Shown one piece after another: positions 17,185 through 27,500 of a stretch of DNA of 64,000 nt. The notes beneath the pieces were generated by a model. The model did no database searches. It was not told where the DNA came from and saw only the letters and a program-made list of their open reading frames with translations. How positions within the stretch are numbered: position 1 is the stretch's first letter; each line of letters begins with the position of its first letter. The stretch is from positions 2,723,501 to 2,787,500 of the forward strand of contig NZ_CP039695.1 of NCBI RefSeq assembly GCF_005145025.1, given 5' to 3'. Position numbers and translations under genes: made by a program. This DNA comes from Novosphingobium sp. EMRT-2. Its GTDB lineage: Bacteria > Pseudomonadota > Alphaproteobacteria > Sphingomonadales > Sphingomonadaceae.

Positions 17185-18348
17185 GTGCGCGCGACGCCTG
17201 ATTTCGATTTCGGCCTGCCTGAAACCGCCCTGATGATCCGCGAAAGCGCCGCGCGCTTCGCCGACGAGAAGATCGCGCCACTGGCGGCGAGAATCGACGC
17301 GGAGGACTGGTTCGCGCGCGAGCTGTGGCCGGCGATGGGCGAACTGGGCCTGCACGGCATCACCGTGGAAGAGGAATGGGGCGGCCTGGGCCTGGGCTAT
17401 CTCGATCACGTGATCGCGGTGGAGGAAGTGAGCCGGGCGTCGGCCTCGATCGGCCTTTCCTATGGCGCGCATTCCAACCTTTGCGTCAACCAGATCCGCC
17501 GCTGGGGCACGGATGCGCAGAAGGCGAAATACCTGCCCGGGCTGATCTCGGGCGAGCATGTCGGCAGCCTCGCCATGTCGGAAGCGGGCGCCGGGTCGGA
17601 TGTGGTCGGCATGAAGCTGCGCGCCGATGCCACGTCGGGCGGATACGTGCTCAACGGCACCAAGTTCTGGATCACCAACGCGACCTATGCCGATACGCTG
17701 GTTGTCTATGCCAAGACCGCTCCGGAATCGGGATCGCGCGGGATCACCGCGTTCCTGATCGAGAAGGACTTCGATGGCTTCTCGATCGGTCAGAAGATCG
17801 ACAAGATGGGCATGCGCGGCTCGCCCACGGCGGAACTGGTGTTCAACGATTGTTTCGTGCCCGAAGAGAACGTGATGGGGCCGCTGCACGGCGGCGTGGG
17901 CGTGCTGATGTCGGGCCTCGACTACGAGCGCGTGGTGCTGGCCGGCTTGCAACTGGGCATCATGCAGGCCTGCCTCGACACGGTCATTCCCTATGTTCGC
18001 GAACGCAAGCAATTCGGCAAGCCGATCGGCGCGTTCCAGCTGATGCAGGCCAAGATCGCCGATATGTACGTCGCGCTGCAATCGGCGCGGGCCTATGTCT
18101 ATGCCGTGGCGCGCGCCTGCGATGCCGGGCAGACCACGCGCTTCGACGCGGCTGGCGCGATCCTGCTGGCCAGCGAAAACGCGTTCCGCGCGGCGGGCGA
18201 GGCGGTGCAGGCGCTGGGCGGGGCGGGCTATACCAAGGACTGGCCGGTCGAACGCTATCTGCGCGATGCGAAGCTGCTCGACATCGGCGCCGGCACGAAC
18301 GAAGTTCGCCGCATGCTGATCGGGCGGGAATTGATCGGAGCCGCCTGA
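17185..18348 (+). CDS. ivd: Isovaleryl-CoA dehydrogenase
   Basis: This 387-aa FAD-dependent acyl-CoA dehydrogenase should oxidise isovaleryl-CoA to 3-methylcrotonyl-CoA in leucine breakdown. Substrate and family clues are the catalytic Glu248 in SGLDYERVVLAG, the position used by isovaleryl-CoA dehydrogenases, and the neighbouring carboxylase genes for the next step. Other family blocks seen are SEAGAGSDVVGMKL, FWITNA, ERKQFGKPIGAFQLMQ and the C-terminal IGAGTNEVRRMLIGREL. It starts at GTG 17185 behind GGGAGGA and heads the operon. Specificity rests on the Glu position plus context. Confidence 0.93.
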   Translation: MRATPDFDFGLPETALMIRESAARFADEKIAPLAARIDAEDWFARELWPAMGELGLHGITVEEEWGGLGLGYLDHVIAVEEVSRASASIGLSYGAHSNLCVNQIRRWGTDAQKAKYLPGLISGEHVGSLAMSEAGAGSDVVGMKLRADATSGGYVLNGTKFWITNATYADTLVVYAKTAPESGSRGITAFLIEKDFDGFSIGQKIDKMGMRGSPTAELVFNDCFVPEENVMGPLHGGVGVLMSGLDYERVVLAGLQLGIMQACLDTVIPYVRERKQFGKPIGAFQLMQAKIADMYVALQSARAYVYAVARACDAGQTTRFDAAGAILLASENAFRAAGEAVQALGGAGYTKDWPVERYLRDAKLLDIGAGTNEVRRMLIGRELIGAA

Positions 18349-18378
18349 TCGCCTGGCCATGCAGGTGGAGGAATGCCC

Positions 18379-19242
18379 ATGAATGCCATCAATGCCCGGA
18401 GCAAGGCTCCGGCGGGAGTCATGCTGGACCAGCTTAACCCCGTAATCGGCACCGAGATCACTGGGCTGGACCTGACCCGGCTGGATGCGGCGGGCGAGGA
18501 CTGGCTGCGCACGTTGCTGGCGGAACGCATGGTGCTGGTGGTGCGCGACCAGCGGCTCGATCGCGCGGCGCACAAGGCGATCGCGCGGCTTTTCGGCACG
18601 GGCGAACTGCATGTCCACGCGCTGAGCGTGGCGCGAGGGGCCGAAGACCCGGCCGTCTATCCGGTGCGCACCAACGCACAGTCGAAAACAACCGCGGGCG
18701 AAGGCTGGCATACCGACGTAAGCTGCGATCCCGCGCCGATCGCCGCCTCGCTGCTCTACATGCACGAGATGCCCGATGGTGGCGGTGGGGATACTTATTA
18801 TGCGAGCATGGCCGAATGCTACGCGCGGCTGTCCGCGCCGGTGCAGGCGCTCGCCCGGTCGCTGCGCGCGACGCACGATGGCGCGTTCCCCTATCGCACG
18901 ATCTACGGGATAGAGCCGGCCGCCGGCACGCATTACAACAAGACGGTGCATCCGCTGGTGATCCGCCATCCCGTGACCGGGCGGCCGACGCTGTGGATCA
19001 ATCGCGGCTTCACCACGCGGATCGAGGGGCTTGGGCACCTCGAAAACCGCGCCCTGATGGAGATGTTCTTCCAGCATATCGAGACCACGCTGACCGCGCA
19101 GTGCCGCGTGCGGTGGGAAACGAACACGCTGGTCATCTGGGACAATGTCGCCACCCAGCACCATGCGGTGTGGGATTACTTCCCCAACAGCCGGTACGGC
19201 GAACGCGTATCGGTGATCGGACCGGAGATCGAAGGCTTGTGA
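18379..19242 (+). CDS. TauD/TfdA-family 2-oxoglutarate-dependent dioxygenase
   Basis: This 287-aa non-heme Fe(II)/2-oxoglutarate oxygenase is cytoplasmic. The iron triad reads as His111 and Asp113 (GWHTDVS) and His261 ([12 protein letters not shown]), with Arg276 (YGERV) to bind 2-oxoglutarate. ATG 18379 is chosen over 18373 because GGAGGA at 18367-18372 abuts the earlier ATG. It is wedged between ivd and the carboxylase beta gene, and its stop overlaps the next start (GTGA), so it is translated with the pathway enzymes. No known step of leucine catabolism needs it. The substrate cannot be read; a sulfonate, ether or branched-chain acid is possible. Confidence 0.9.
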   Translation: MNAINARSKAPAGVMLDQLNPVIGTEITGLDLTRLDAAGEDWLRTLLAERMVLVVRDQRLDRAAHKAIARLFGTGELHVHALSVARGAEDPAVYPVRTNAQSKTTAGEGWHTDVSCDPAPIAASLLYMHEMPDGGGGDTYYASMAECYARLSAPVQALARSLRATHDGAFPYRTIYGIEPAAGTHYNKTVHPLVIRHPVTGRPTLWINRGFTTRIEGLGHLENRALMEMFFQHIETTLTAQCRVRWETNTLVIWDNVATQHHAVWDYFPNSRYGERVSVIGPEIEGL

Positions 19243-20840
19243 CCGCACCGATCCTTTCCAGCAATCTCGACCTTTCCAGCCCCGAGGCGCAGGCGCGCGG
19301 AGCGCACAACCGCGCGCTGGCGCGAGACTTGCGCGATCGCGTGGCCAAGGCCGCGCTGGGCGGCGATGCGCGATCGCGCGAACGGCATGTCGCGCGCGGC
19401 AAGCTGCTGCCGCGCGAGCGGGTGGAACGGCTGCTTGATCCGGGTTCGCCCCTGCTGGAACTGAGCCAGCTTGCTGCTGGCGGCCTCTATGGCGACGAGG
19501 TGCCGGGTGCGGGCGTGATCACCGCGATCGGGCGCGTATCGGGTCGCCAGTGCGTGATCGTGGCCAACGATGCCACGGTGAAGGGCGGCACCTATTACCC
19601 GCTGACGGTCAAGAAGCACCTGCGCGCGCAGGACATCGCGCGCCAGAACCGGCTGCCGTGCGTCTATCTGGTCGACAGCGGCGGGGCCAACCTGCCGCAC
19701 CAGGCCGAGGTCTTTCCCGATCGCGATCACTTCGGCCGCATCTTCTTCAACCAGGCTAACATGAGCGCCGAAGGCGTGCCGCAGATCGCCTGCGTGATGG
19801 GCAGCTGCACGGCGGGCGGCGCCTATGTGCCGGCGATGTCGGACGAGACGGTGATCGTGCGCAAGCAGGGCACGATCTTCCTGGCCGGTCCGCCGCTGGT
19901 GAAGGCCGCCACCGGCGAGGAGATCAGTGCCGAGGATCTGGGCGGCGGCGATCTCCACGCGCGCAAGTCCGGGGTGGTCGATCACCTGGCCGAGAACGAC
20001 GAGCACGCGCTGACCATCGTGCGCGACATCGTTTCGCATCTGGGATCGGCGGGGGATGCTGGCATCGCCCGCCGCGAACCGCGCCCGCCGAAGTACGATC
20101 CGGAAGAACTCTACGCGATCGTGCCCGAGGACGTGCGTGCGCCCTATGACGTCAAGGAAGTGATCGCGCGGCTGGTGGATGGCAGCGAGTTCCACGAGTT
20201 CAAGGCGCATTACGGCACCACGCTGGTCTGCGGTTTCGCCCATATCTGGGGCATGCCGGTGGCGATCCTGGCCAACAACGGCGTGCTCTTTTCCGAAAGC
20301 GCGCAGAAGGGTGCGCATTTCATCGAGCTGGCGTGCCAGCGCCGCATTCCGCTGCTGTTCCTCCAGAACATCTCGGGCTTCATGGTCGGCGGCAAGTACG
20401 AGGCCGAGGGCATCGCCAAGCACGGCGCCAAGCTGGTGACGGCGGTGGCCACCGCCAGCGTGCCCAAGATCACCGTGCTGATCGGCGGCAGCTTCGGCGC
20501 CGGGAACTACGGCATGTGCGGCCGCGCCTATGAGCCGCGCTTCCTGTTTTCCTGGCCCAACAGCCGGATCAGCGTGATGGGCGGCGAACAGGCCGCCTCG
20601 GTGCTGGCCACGGTCCATCGCGATGCCGCGACGTGGACGGCGGAGGAAGCCGAAGCCTTCAAGGCCCCGGTCCGCCAGAAGTACGAGGACGAGGGCAACC
20701 CCTGGTACGCCACCGCCCGCCTGTGGGACGATGGCGTGATCGATCCCGCCCAGACGCGCGACGTGCTCGGGCTGGCGCTGGCGGCAACGCTCGAAGCCCC
20801 GGTTCCGGAGGTGCCCCGCTTCGGGGTGTTCAGGATGTAA
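19239..20840 (+). CDS. Methylcrotonyl-CoA carboxylase, carboxyltransferase (beta) subunit
   Basis: The beta subunit transfers carboxyl from biotin to 3-methylcrotonyl-CoA, giving 3-methylglutaconyl-CoA. The 533-aa product has two crotonase-like carboxyltransferase halves. [29 protein letters not shown] and the glycine-rich [15 protein letters not shown] block in the first half, and [23 protein letters not shown] and [18 protein letters not shown] in the second, are typical of MCC beta rather than propionyl-CoA carboxylase. The GTG start at 19239 overlaps the dioxygenase stop by four bases. Its own TAA overlaps the next ATG by one base. Confidence 0.95.
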   Translation: MTAPILSSNLDLSSPEAQARGAHNRALARDLRDRVAKAALGGDARSRERHVARGKLLPRERVERLLDPGSPLLELSQLAAGGLYGDEVPGAGVITAIGRVSGRQCVIVANDATVKGGTYYPLTVKKHLRAQDIARQNRLPCVYLVDSGGANLPHQAEVFPDRDHFGRIFFNQANMSAEGVPQIACVMGSCTAGGAYVPAMSDETVIVRKQGTIFLAGPPLVKAATGEEISAEDLGGGDLHARKSGVVDHLAENDEHALTIVRDIVSHLGSAGDAGIARREPRPPKYDPEELYAIVPEDVRAPYDVKEVIARLVDGSEFHEFKAHYGTTLVCGFAHIWGMPVAILANNGVLFSESAQKGAHFIELACQRRIPLLFLQNISGFMVGGKYEAEGIAKHGAKLVTAVATASVPKITVLIGGSFGAGNYGMCGRAYEPRFLFSWPNSRISVMGGEQAASVLATVHRDAATWTAEEAEAFKAPVRQKYEDEGNPWYATARLWDDGVIDPAQTRDVLGLALAATLEAPVPEVPRFGVFRM

Positions 20841-22717
20841 TGGCCATGATCCAGTCCCTTCTCATCGCCAATCGCGGCGAAATCGCCTGCCGCGTCATCC
20901 GCACCGCCCGGGGTCTCGGGATACGCACGGTCGCGGTCTATTCCGATGCCGATGCCAAGGCGCTGCATGTGCGCGAGGCGGACGAGGCCGTGCATATCGG
21001 GCCGGCTCCGGCGCGCGAGAGCTATCTCGTGGGCCAGCGCATCATCGATGCCGCGCGGGCCACCGGCGCGGAGGCGATCCATCCGGGCTATGGCTTCCTT
21101 TCGGAAAACGCCGAATTCGCCGAGGCGGTGATCGCGGCGGGGCTGGTCTGGGTCGGCCCGAAGCCGTCCTCGATCCGCGCCATGGGGCTGAAGGACGCGG
21201 CCAAGAAGTTGATGATCGCGGCCGGGGTGCCGACCACGCCCGGCTATCTGGGCGAGGACCAGTCGCCCGCCCGGCTCCAGGCCGAAGCCGACGCGATCGG
21301 CTATCCGGTGCTGATCAAGGCGGTGGCCGGCGGTGGCGGCAAGGGCATGCGCCGGGTGGAGCGGACGGAGGACTTCGCCGATGCGCTCGCTTCGTGCCAG
21401 CGCGAGGCGGCGTCCTCGTTCGGCGACGACCGCGTGCTGATCGAGAAGTACATCCTTTCGCCCCGGCATATCGAGGTGCAGGTGTTCGGGGATAGCCACG
21501 GCAACGTCGTCCACCTGTTCGAGCGCGATTGCTCGCTCCAGCGCCGCCACCAGAAGGTGATCGAGGAAGCCCCCGCGCCGGGCATGGACGAAGCGACGCG
21601 CGAAGCGGTCTGCGCGGCCGCGGTGCGCGCGGCGAAGGCCGTGGACTACGAAGGTGCGGGCACGATCGAGTTCATCGCCGACGGTTCCGAAGGGCTGCGC
21701 GCGGACCGCATCTGGTTCATGGAAATGAACACGCGGCTCCAGGTCGAACATCCGGTGACGGAGATGATCACCGGCGTCGATCTGGTCGAATGGCAGTTGC
21801 GCGTGGCGAGCGGGGAGCCGCTGCCCAAACGGCAGGACGAGCTTTCGATCAACGGCTGGGCGATGGAAGCGCGGCTCTATGCGGAAGACCCGGCGAAGGG
21901 GTTTTTGCCGAGCATCGGCCGTGTGGACAGCTTCCATTTCTCCGAAGCGCAGGCACGAATCGACACCGGCGTGGAGGCCGGCGCCGCGATCTCTCCGTTC
22001 TACGATCCCATGATCGCCAAAGTCATCGTCCATCGGGACAGCCGCGCCGAGACCATCGCCGGGCTGCGCGATGCGCTGGCCGATGGCGTGGTCGGTCCGC
22101 TGGTGACGAACAAGGGCTTCCTCTGGCGGCTGCTTGGCCATGCCGGGTTTGAAGCGGGCGTGGTCGATACCGGTCTGATCGAGCGCAATCTGGAGATGCT
22201 GACGGCGCGGGCCGAGCCTTCGGCGGAACAACTCGGTTATGCCGCGATGCGGCTGGTGGGCACGCCGGGGCAGACCCCGTGGACCAGCCGGTCCGGGCTG
22301 CGGCTGGGAGCCGAGCCCCGGCTTGAGGCGCGCCTGACCGACCAGTTCGGGCGGCACTACGCGATCGACCTGCCCCAAGAGCCGGCGTTCGATGACTGGC
22401 CGGCTGAAGCCGAGACCGCCATAGACGAACAGGGCGAACGCTTCCTTGTCCGGCTGGCGCGGACCGAAGGCCACGCCGGTGGCGCGGCCTCCGACGGCGC
22501 CATCCTCGCCCCCATGCCCGGCAAGGTCATCTCGGTCGATGTCGCGGTGGGCGACACGGTGGCCAAGGGGCAGAAGCTGCTGGTGCTGGAAGCGATGAAG
22601 ATGGAGCACGCGCTGACCGCGCCGTTCGACGGGACCGTGGCCGAACTGACCGTCTCCGCCGGCGCGCAAGTGCAGGTCGAGGCGCTGCTGGTGCGCGTGG
22701 ATAAGGAGGAAGGCTGA
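20840..22717 (+). CDS. Methylcrotonyl-CoA carboxylase, biotin-carboxylase (alpha) subunit
   Basis: The alpha subunit carboxylates its own biotin with ATP and bicarbonate. The 625-aa product has a biotin carboxylase part (IQSLLIANRGEIACRVIRTARGLGI, HPGYGFLSENAEFAEAV, the ATP-grasp glycine loop AVAGGGGKGMRRVE, and EMNTRLQVEHPVTEMITGVDLVEWQL). A linker and a C-terminal biotinyl domain follow, with the biotin-accepting Lys587 in LEAMKMEHAL. It starts at ATG 20840, overlapping the beta stop, and is followed directly by the MaoC gene. Length fits MCC alpha. Confidence 0.95.
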   Translation: MAMIQSLLIANRGEIACRVIRTARGLGIRTVAVYSDADAKALHVREADEAVHIGPAPARESYLVGQRIIDAARATGAEAIHPGYGFLSENAEFAEAVIAAGLVWVGPKPSSIRAMGLKDAAKKLMIAAGVPTTPGYLGEDQSPARLQAEADAIGYPVLIKAVAGGGGKGMRRVERTEDFADALASCQREAASSFGDDRVLIEKYILSPRHIEVQVFGDSHGNVVHLFERDCSLQRRHQKVIEEAPAPGMDEATREAVCAAAVRAAKAVDYEGAGTIEFIADGSEGLRADRIWFMEMNTRLQVEHPVTEMITGVDLVEWQLRVASGEPLPKRQDELSINGWAMEARLYAEDPAKGFLPSIGRVDSFHFSEAQARIDTGVEAGAAISPFYDPMIAKVIVHRDSRAETIAGLRDALADGVVGPLVTNKGFLWRLLGHAGFEAGVVDTGLIERNLEMLTARAEPSAEQLGYAAMRLVGTPGQTPWTSRSGLRLGAEPRLEARLTDQFGRHYAIDLPQEPAFDDWPAEAETAIDEQGERFLVRLARTEGHAGGAASDGAILAPMPGKVISVDVAVGDTVAKGQKLLVLEAMKMEHALTAPFDGTVAELTVSAGAQVQVEALLVRVDKEEG

Positions 22718-23169
22718 TGGCAGGCCGCTTTTTCGACGAATGGAGAGTGGGCGACCGGATCGAGCACGACATCCGCCGCACCGTGACCGAGACGGACAAC
22801 CTGCTGTTTTCGACCATGACGCACAACCCGCAGCCGCTGCACATCGATCTGGAAGCGGCGAAGGCGAGTGAGTTCGGCCAGATCCTCGTCAACGGCACCT
22901 TCACCTTCGCGCTGATGGTCGGCCTGTCCGTGGGCGATACCACGCTGGGCACGCTGGTCGCCAACCTGGGCTATGACAAGCTGGTCATGCCCAAGCCGGT
23001 GTTCATCGGCGACACCATGCGCGCGACGAGCGAGGTGGCCGATCTGAAGGAATCGAAAAGCCGGCCGGGCGCGGGCATCGTCACCTTCACGCACGAGCTG
23101 ATCAACCAGCGCGACGAGGTGGTGTGCCGCTGCCTGCGCAGCGCCTTGCTCAAGAAGCGGCCAGCCTAG
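22717..23169 (+). CDS. MaoC-type enoyl-CoA hydratase
   Basis: The 150-aa protein is a hot-dog-fold MaoC dehydratase/hydratase. Hydratase-2 type residues are visible: the NPQPLHIDLEAAKASEFGQILVNGTFTFALMVGLSVGDT region carries the His/Asp of the active site. It starts in the last codon of the carboxylase alpha gene (TGATGG), so it is translationally coupled to the leucine operon. By position it could hydrate 3-methylglutaconyl-CoA, a step usually done by a crotonase-type enzyme (LiuC/AUH) that is not seen here. That role is inference; the fold assignment is secure. Confidence 0.88.
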   Translation: MAGRFFDEWRVGDRIEHDIRRTVTETDNLLFSTMTHNPQPLHIDLEAAKASEFGQILVNGTFTFALMVGLSVGDTTLGTLVANLGYDKLVMPKPVFIGDTMRATSEVADLKESKSRPGAGIVTFTHELINQRDEVVCRCLRSALLKKRPA

Positions 23170-23175
23170 CGCAGC

Positions 23176-24588
23176 TTAGGGTCGCGTGGGTTCCGCATTC
23201 AGCCCGCCGCCCAGGCTGCGGTACAGCTCCACCATGTTGCTCGCCGCCGCCAGCCGCGTGTTCACGAGGCTGAGGCGCGCGCTGTAGAGCGTGCGCTGCG
23301 CGTCCAGCGTGGCCAGGTACGTGTCGATCCCGTTGCGATAGCGCGATTGCGACAGGGTGAGGGCGCGACCGGCGCTATCCGTCAGCGCGAGCTGCGCGGC
23401 CAGCTTGTCGTCGATCGTGCCGCGCCGGGCGAGCGCGTTGGCCACTTCGCTGAACGCGGTCTGGATCGCCTTTTCGTAAGTGGCGACGGCGGCGGTGCGC
23501 GCGGCCTTGGCCGAGGCGAGGTTGCCGCTGCGCGCGCCAGCGTCGAACACGGTCTCGCTGGCGTTGCCCGATGCGTTCCAGCGGAAATCGCCATTGTTGA
23601 ACAGGCCGGAAAGGCTGCCCGAGGCGACGCCGAGCGCGGCCGTCAGCGAGATCGTGGGGAACCACGCCGCGCGCGCCGCGCCGATGTTGGCATAGGCCGC
23701 GCGCAGCCGGCGTTCGGCGCCGAGCACGTCTGGCCGTTGCAGCAGCACGCCGGAGGAGAGACCGACCGGCAGCGTGGCAAGCGTCTGCCCGCCGTTGCCC
23801 AGCGTGTCCGCCAGCATGGCCTCGGTGACTGGGGCGCCGGTCAGCAGCTCCAGCGCGTTGCGCGCCTGCGCCAGCCGGGTCTTGTAGTCGGCCACGTCCG
23901 ATCGCGCGGTCTGGAGCGCGGTCTGTGCCTGCGCGATGTCGAGCCGGGTGTCGATGCCCATGGCCTCGCGCCGCTGCGTCAGCGCCAGGCTCTGTTCGCG
24001 CGATTGCAGCGTTTCTTGCGCCACGCGCAGCAGATCGGCGTTGGCGGCATAGGTCAGCCACGCGGTCGCCACTTCGGCGATGAGCGTGATCTGCGTGGCC
24101 TTGCGCCCTTCGTCGGTGGCGAGGAAGGTCTGGAACTGCGCCTGCGTAAGATTGCGCTGCCGGCCGAACAGGTCGAGCGTGAACGATGAAATGCCGATGC
24201 CGGTGGACAGGGTATCGACCGTGAAGCCGTTGGTGCGCGCTTCCGATCCCGTCGCGGTGGCGGCGACGGTGGGGAACAGGGCGGCGCGCTGCACGCGATA
24301 GAGCGCCTGCGCCTGCTCCACGTTGGCCACGGCCACGCGCAGGTCGCGGTTGTTGGCGAGCGACAGCGCGATCACCTGCCGCAGCCGGTCGTCGAGGAAG
24401 AAATCGCGCCAGCCGATCTCGTCGATCCGCGTCTCGCCGGCGGCCAGCACGGGATAGGATTCTCCCTGCGGCAGCGCGGGGGCGACGGGCGCTTCGGGGC
24501 GGACGTATTTGGGCGCCATGTTGCACCCGGCCAGGATCGCCATCGGTGCGGCGAGCGGCAGCGTGGCGAACAGAAGGCGGCGGTTCAC
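23176..24588 (-). CDS. RND efflux outer-membrane factor (NodT/OprM type lipoprotein)
   Basis: The 470-aa outer-membrane channel of a tripartite efflux pump begins with a lipoprotein signal (lipobox ILAGC, Cys22), followed by NMAPKYVRPEAPVAP, typical of NodT/OprM proteins. The helical barrel repeats include the DIAQAQTALQTARSDVADYKTRLAQARNALELLTG region. The start is GTG 24588, overlapping the pump gene's TGA (GTGA), and it is the last gene of the operon. Its stop lies only six bases from the convergent MaoC stop. Confidence 0.93.
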   Translation of the reverse strand: MNRRLLFATLPLAAPMAILAGCNMAPKYVRPEAPVAPALPQGESYPVLAAGETRIDEIGWRDFFLDDRLRQVIALSLANNRDLRVAVANVEQAQALYRVQRAALFPTVAATATGSEARTNGFTVDTLSTGIGISSFTLDLFGRQRNLTQAQFQTFLATDEGRKATQITLIAEVATAWLTYAANADLLRVAQETLQSREQSLALTQRREAMGIDTRLDIAQAQTALQTARSDVADYKTRLAQARNALELLTGAPVTEAMLADTLGNGGQTLATLPVGLSSGVLLQRPDVLGAERRLRAAYANIGAARAAWFPTISLTAALGVASGSLSGLFNNGDFRWNASGNASETVFDAGARSGNLASAKAARTAAVATYEKAIQTAFSEVANALARRGTIDDKLAAQLALTDSAGRALTLSQSRYRNGIDTYLATLDAQRTLYSARLSLVNTRLAAASNMVELYRSLGGGLNAEPTRP

Positions 24589-27500
24589 GCTCCGGCCTCC
24601 TGCCCGGCTGCGGGCGCGGGCGTGGTTGCGGCCTTGCGCACGAACCAGCGCTTCACCAGCACGAAGAACAGCGGGACGAGGAAGATCGCCAGCGCCGTGG
24701 CCGAAAGCATCCCGCCCATCACCCCGGTGCCGATGGCGCGCCGCCCGTTCGCGCCCGCGCCGCTGGCGATCACGAGCGGCACCACGCCGGCGATGAAGGC
24801 CACGCTGGTCATGATGATCGGGCGAAAGCGCAGCCGCGCGGCCTCAAGCGCGGCTTCGAGCGGCGGCACGCCGTTGCGCAAGGCGGCTTCGGCGAATTCG
24901 ACGATCAGGATCGCGTTCTTGGCGGAAAGGCCGATCGTGGTGAGCAGCGCCACCTGGAAATAGATGTCGTTGTCGAACCCGCGCAGCGTTACCGCCAGCA
25001 CTGCGCCGATCACGCCCAGCGGAATGACCAGCAGGACCGAGAACGGCACCGACCAGCTTTCATAGAGCGCGGCAAGGCACAGGAAGATGAAGAAGATCGA
25101 CACGGCATAGAGCACCGGCGCCTGGCTGCTCGACCGGCGCTCCTGATAGGACAGGCCGCTCCACGCGACGGTGAACCCGCCGTCGAGCTGGCTCGCCATT
25201 TTCTCGATCACGTTCATGGCATCGCCGGAACTGGTGCCCGGCCCCGGCGCGCCCTGCACCTGCTGCGCGGAAATGCCGTTGAAGCGCCGCAGGATCGGCG
25301 CGCCCACGGTCCAGCTCGTTTCGGCAAAGGCCGAAAAAGGCGCCATGTCGCCATTGGCGGTGCGCACGAACCACTGGCTGAGGTCCGACGGCTGGCTGCG
25401 GAACGGCGCATCGCCCTGGACATAGACGCGCTTGACGCGGCCGCGATCGATGAAGTCGTTCACATACGTGCCGCCCCACGCGGTCGAGAGCGTGGAATTG
25501 ACATTGGCGGGCGTGATCTGGAACGCGGTGAGCGCGGCGTCGTCCACTTTCACCTTGAGTTGCGGCGTGTCTTCAAGGCCGTTGAAGCGTACCTGGCCAA
25601 GGCGGGGTTCGTCGTCCGCCTGCGCGAGCAGTTGCTTGCGCGCGGCGGTGAGCGCGGCGGTGCCCTGTCCTTCGGCGTCCTGCAGCCACATCTCGAAGCC
25701 CGAGGCGTTGCCCAGCCCGCGAATGGCCGGCGGCGAAAGGACGAGGATCTGCCCATCGCGCGAGGAGGCGAAGTGCTTGTTGATGCGCTGCGCGATCGCG
25801 GAGGCGCTGTTCTCGCGGCCCACCCGTTCGTCCCACGGCTTGAGCAGGATGAAACCCTGGCCGGTGTTCTGCCCGCTACCGCCCTGGCCCCGGCCGACCA
25901 CGGTGAACACGGCCTGGATGTTGTGGCTTTCCGTGCGGTTGATGTAATCCGAAAGCTGGTCCGCCACGGCCTGCGTCTGTTCGATGGTCGATCCGGCGGG
26001 CAGCGTGTAGCTGAGCGAGAGGTTGCCCTGGTCCTCGTCCGGCAGGAAGCTGGTGGGCAGCCGCGCATAGAGCAGCGCCATGGCCAGGCAGATGCCGCCG
26101 AACACCAGCATGCCTGGAAGCGGCCGGCTCACCACCCGCAGCAGCCGGCTGCGATAGCCGCCTTCCAGCCTTTCGTAGCTGCGGTTGAATTTGGCGAAGA
26201 ACCATCCGCGCGGCTTCTCGTGCTCCTTCAGCAGCGTGGCGCACAGCGCCGGCGTCAGCGTCAGCGCGACTATCACCGACAGCGCCATGGCGGACACGAT
26301 GGTGACCGAGAACTGGCGATAGATCACGCCGGTCGATCCGCCGAAGAAGGCCATGGGGATGAACACGGCGGTCAGCACCAGCGTGATGCCGATCAGCGCC
26401 GAGGTGATCTCGCCCATGGATTTCACCGTCGCCTCCAGCGGGGGCAGGTGTTCCTCGTGCATCACGCGTTCGACGTTCTCGACCACCACGATGGCATCGT
26501 CGACCAGCAGGCCGATGGCGAGGACGAGGCCAAACATGGTCAGCGTGTTGACCGAATAGCCCACGGCGGCGAGGACGCCGAACGTGCCCAGCAGCACCAC
26601 CGGCACGGCGATCGCGGGGATCAGCGTGGCGCGCCAGTTCTGCAGGAACACGAACATCACCACCACGACCAGCCCGATCGCCTCGATCAGCGTCCAGACG
26701 ACTTCCTCGATCGAAATCTTCACGAACGTGCTGCTGTCGCGCGGATAGGCGACGGCATAGCCTTCGGGCAGTTCGGTCGACAGTTCGGCGACCTTTTCCT
26801 TGACCAGCTGCGCGGTGGCCATGGCGTTGGCGCCCGATGCCAGATTGATGGCAAGGCCGGTGGCGGCGGCGCCGTTGAACTTGTTGATCGAGCCGTAATT
26901 CTCCTGCCCCATCTCGACGCGGGCGACATCGCCCAGCGTGACGGTCGAGCCATCGGCCTGGGTCTTGAGCACGACTGCCTTGAACTGGTCGATCGTTTCC
27001 AGGCGCGATCGTGCGGTTACCGTGGCGTTGAGGCGCTGGCCCGGCTGCGAGGGCAGGGCGCCGATCTCGCCGGCCGAAACCTGCGTGTTCTGCGCCTGCA
27101 ATGCCGATATCACGTCGGCCGGCATCAGCTTGACCGCGTTGAGCCGGTTGGGATCGAGCCAGATGCGCATGGCGTACTGGGAGCCGAAGATGTCGGCGCT
27201 GCCCACGCCTTCCACGCGCGAGATCGGGTCCTGGAAATGGGTGGCGAGATAGTCGGCGATGTCCGCGTTGTCGCTGCGGCCGCTGGTGTCATAGAGCGAG
27301 ACGACCATCAGCTGGTCGGCCTGCGCCTTGTTCACGTTCACGCCGAGTTGCTGCACGATCTGCGGCAGCCGCGTGACGCCGCGCGCGATCGCGTTCTGGA
27401 CCTGGACCTGCGCGGTATCGGGATTGATGCCCTTTTCGAAGGTTACCGTGATCTGCGCCGAACCGTTGCTGCTGCTGGACGTGAAATAGAGCAGCCCGTC

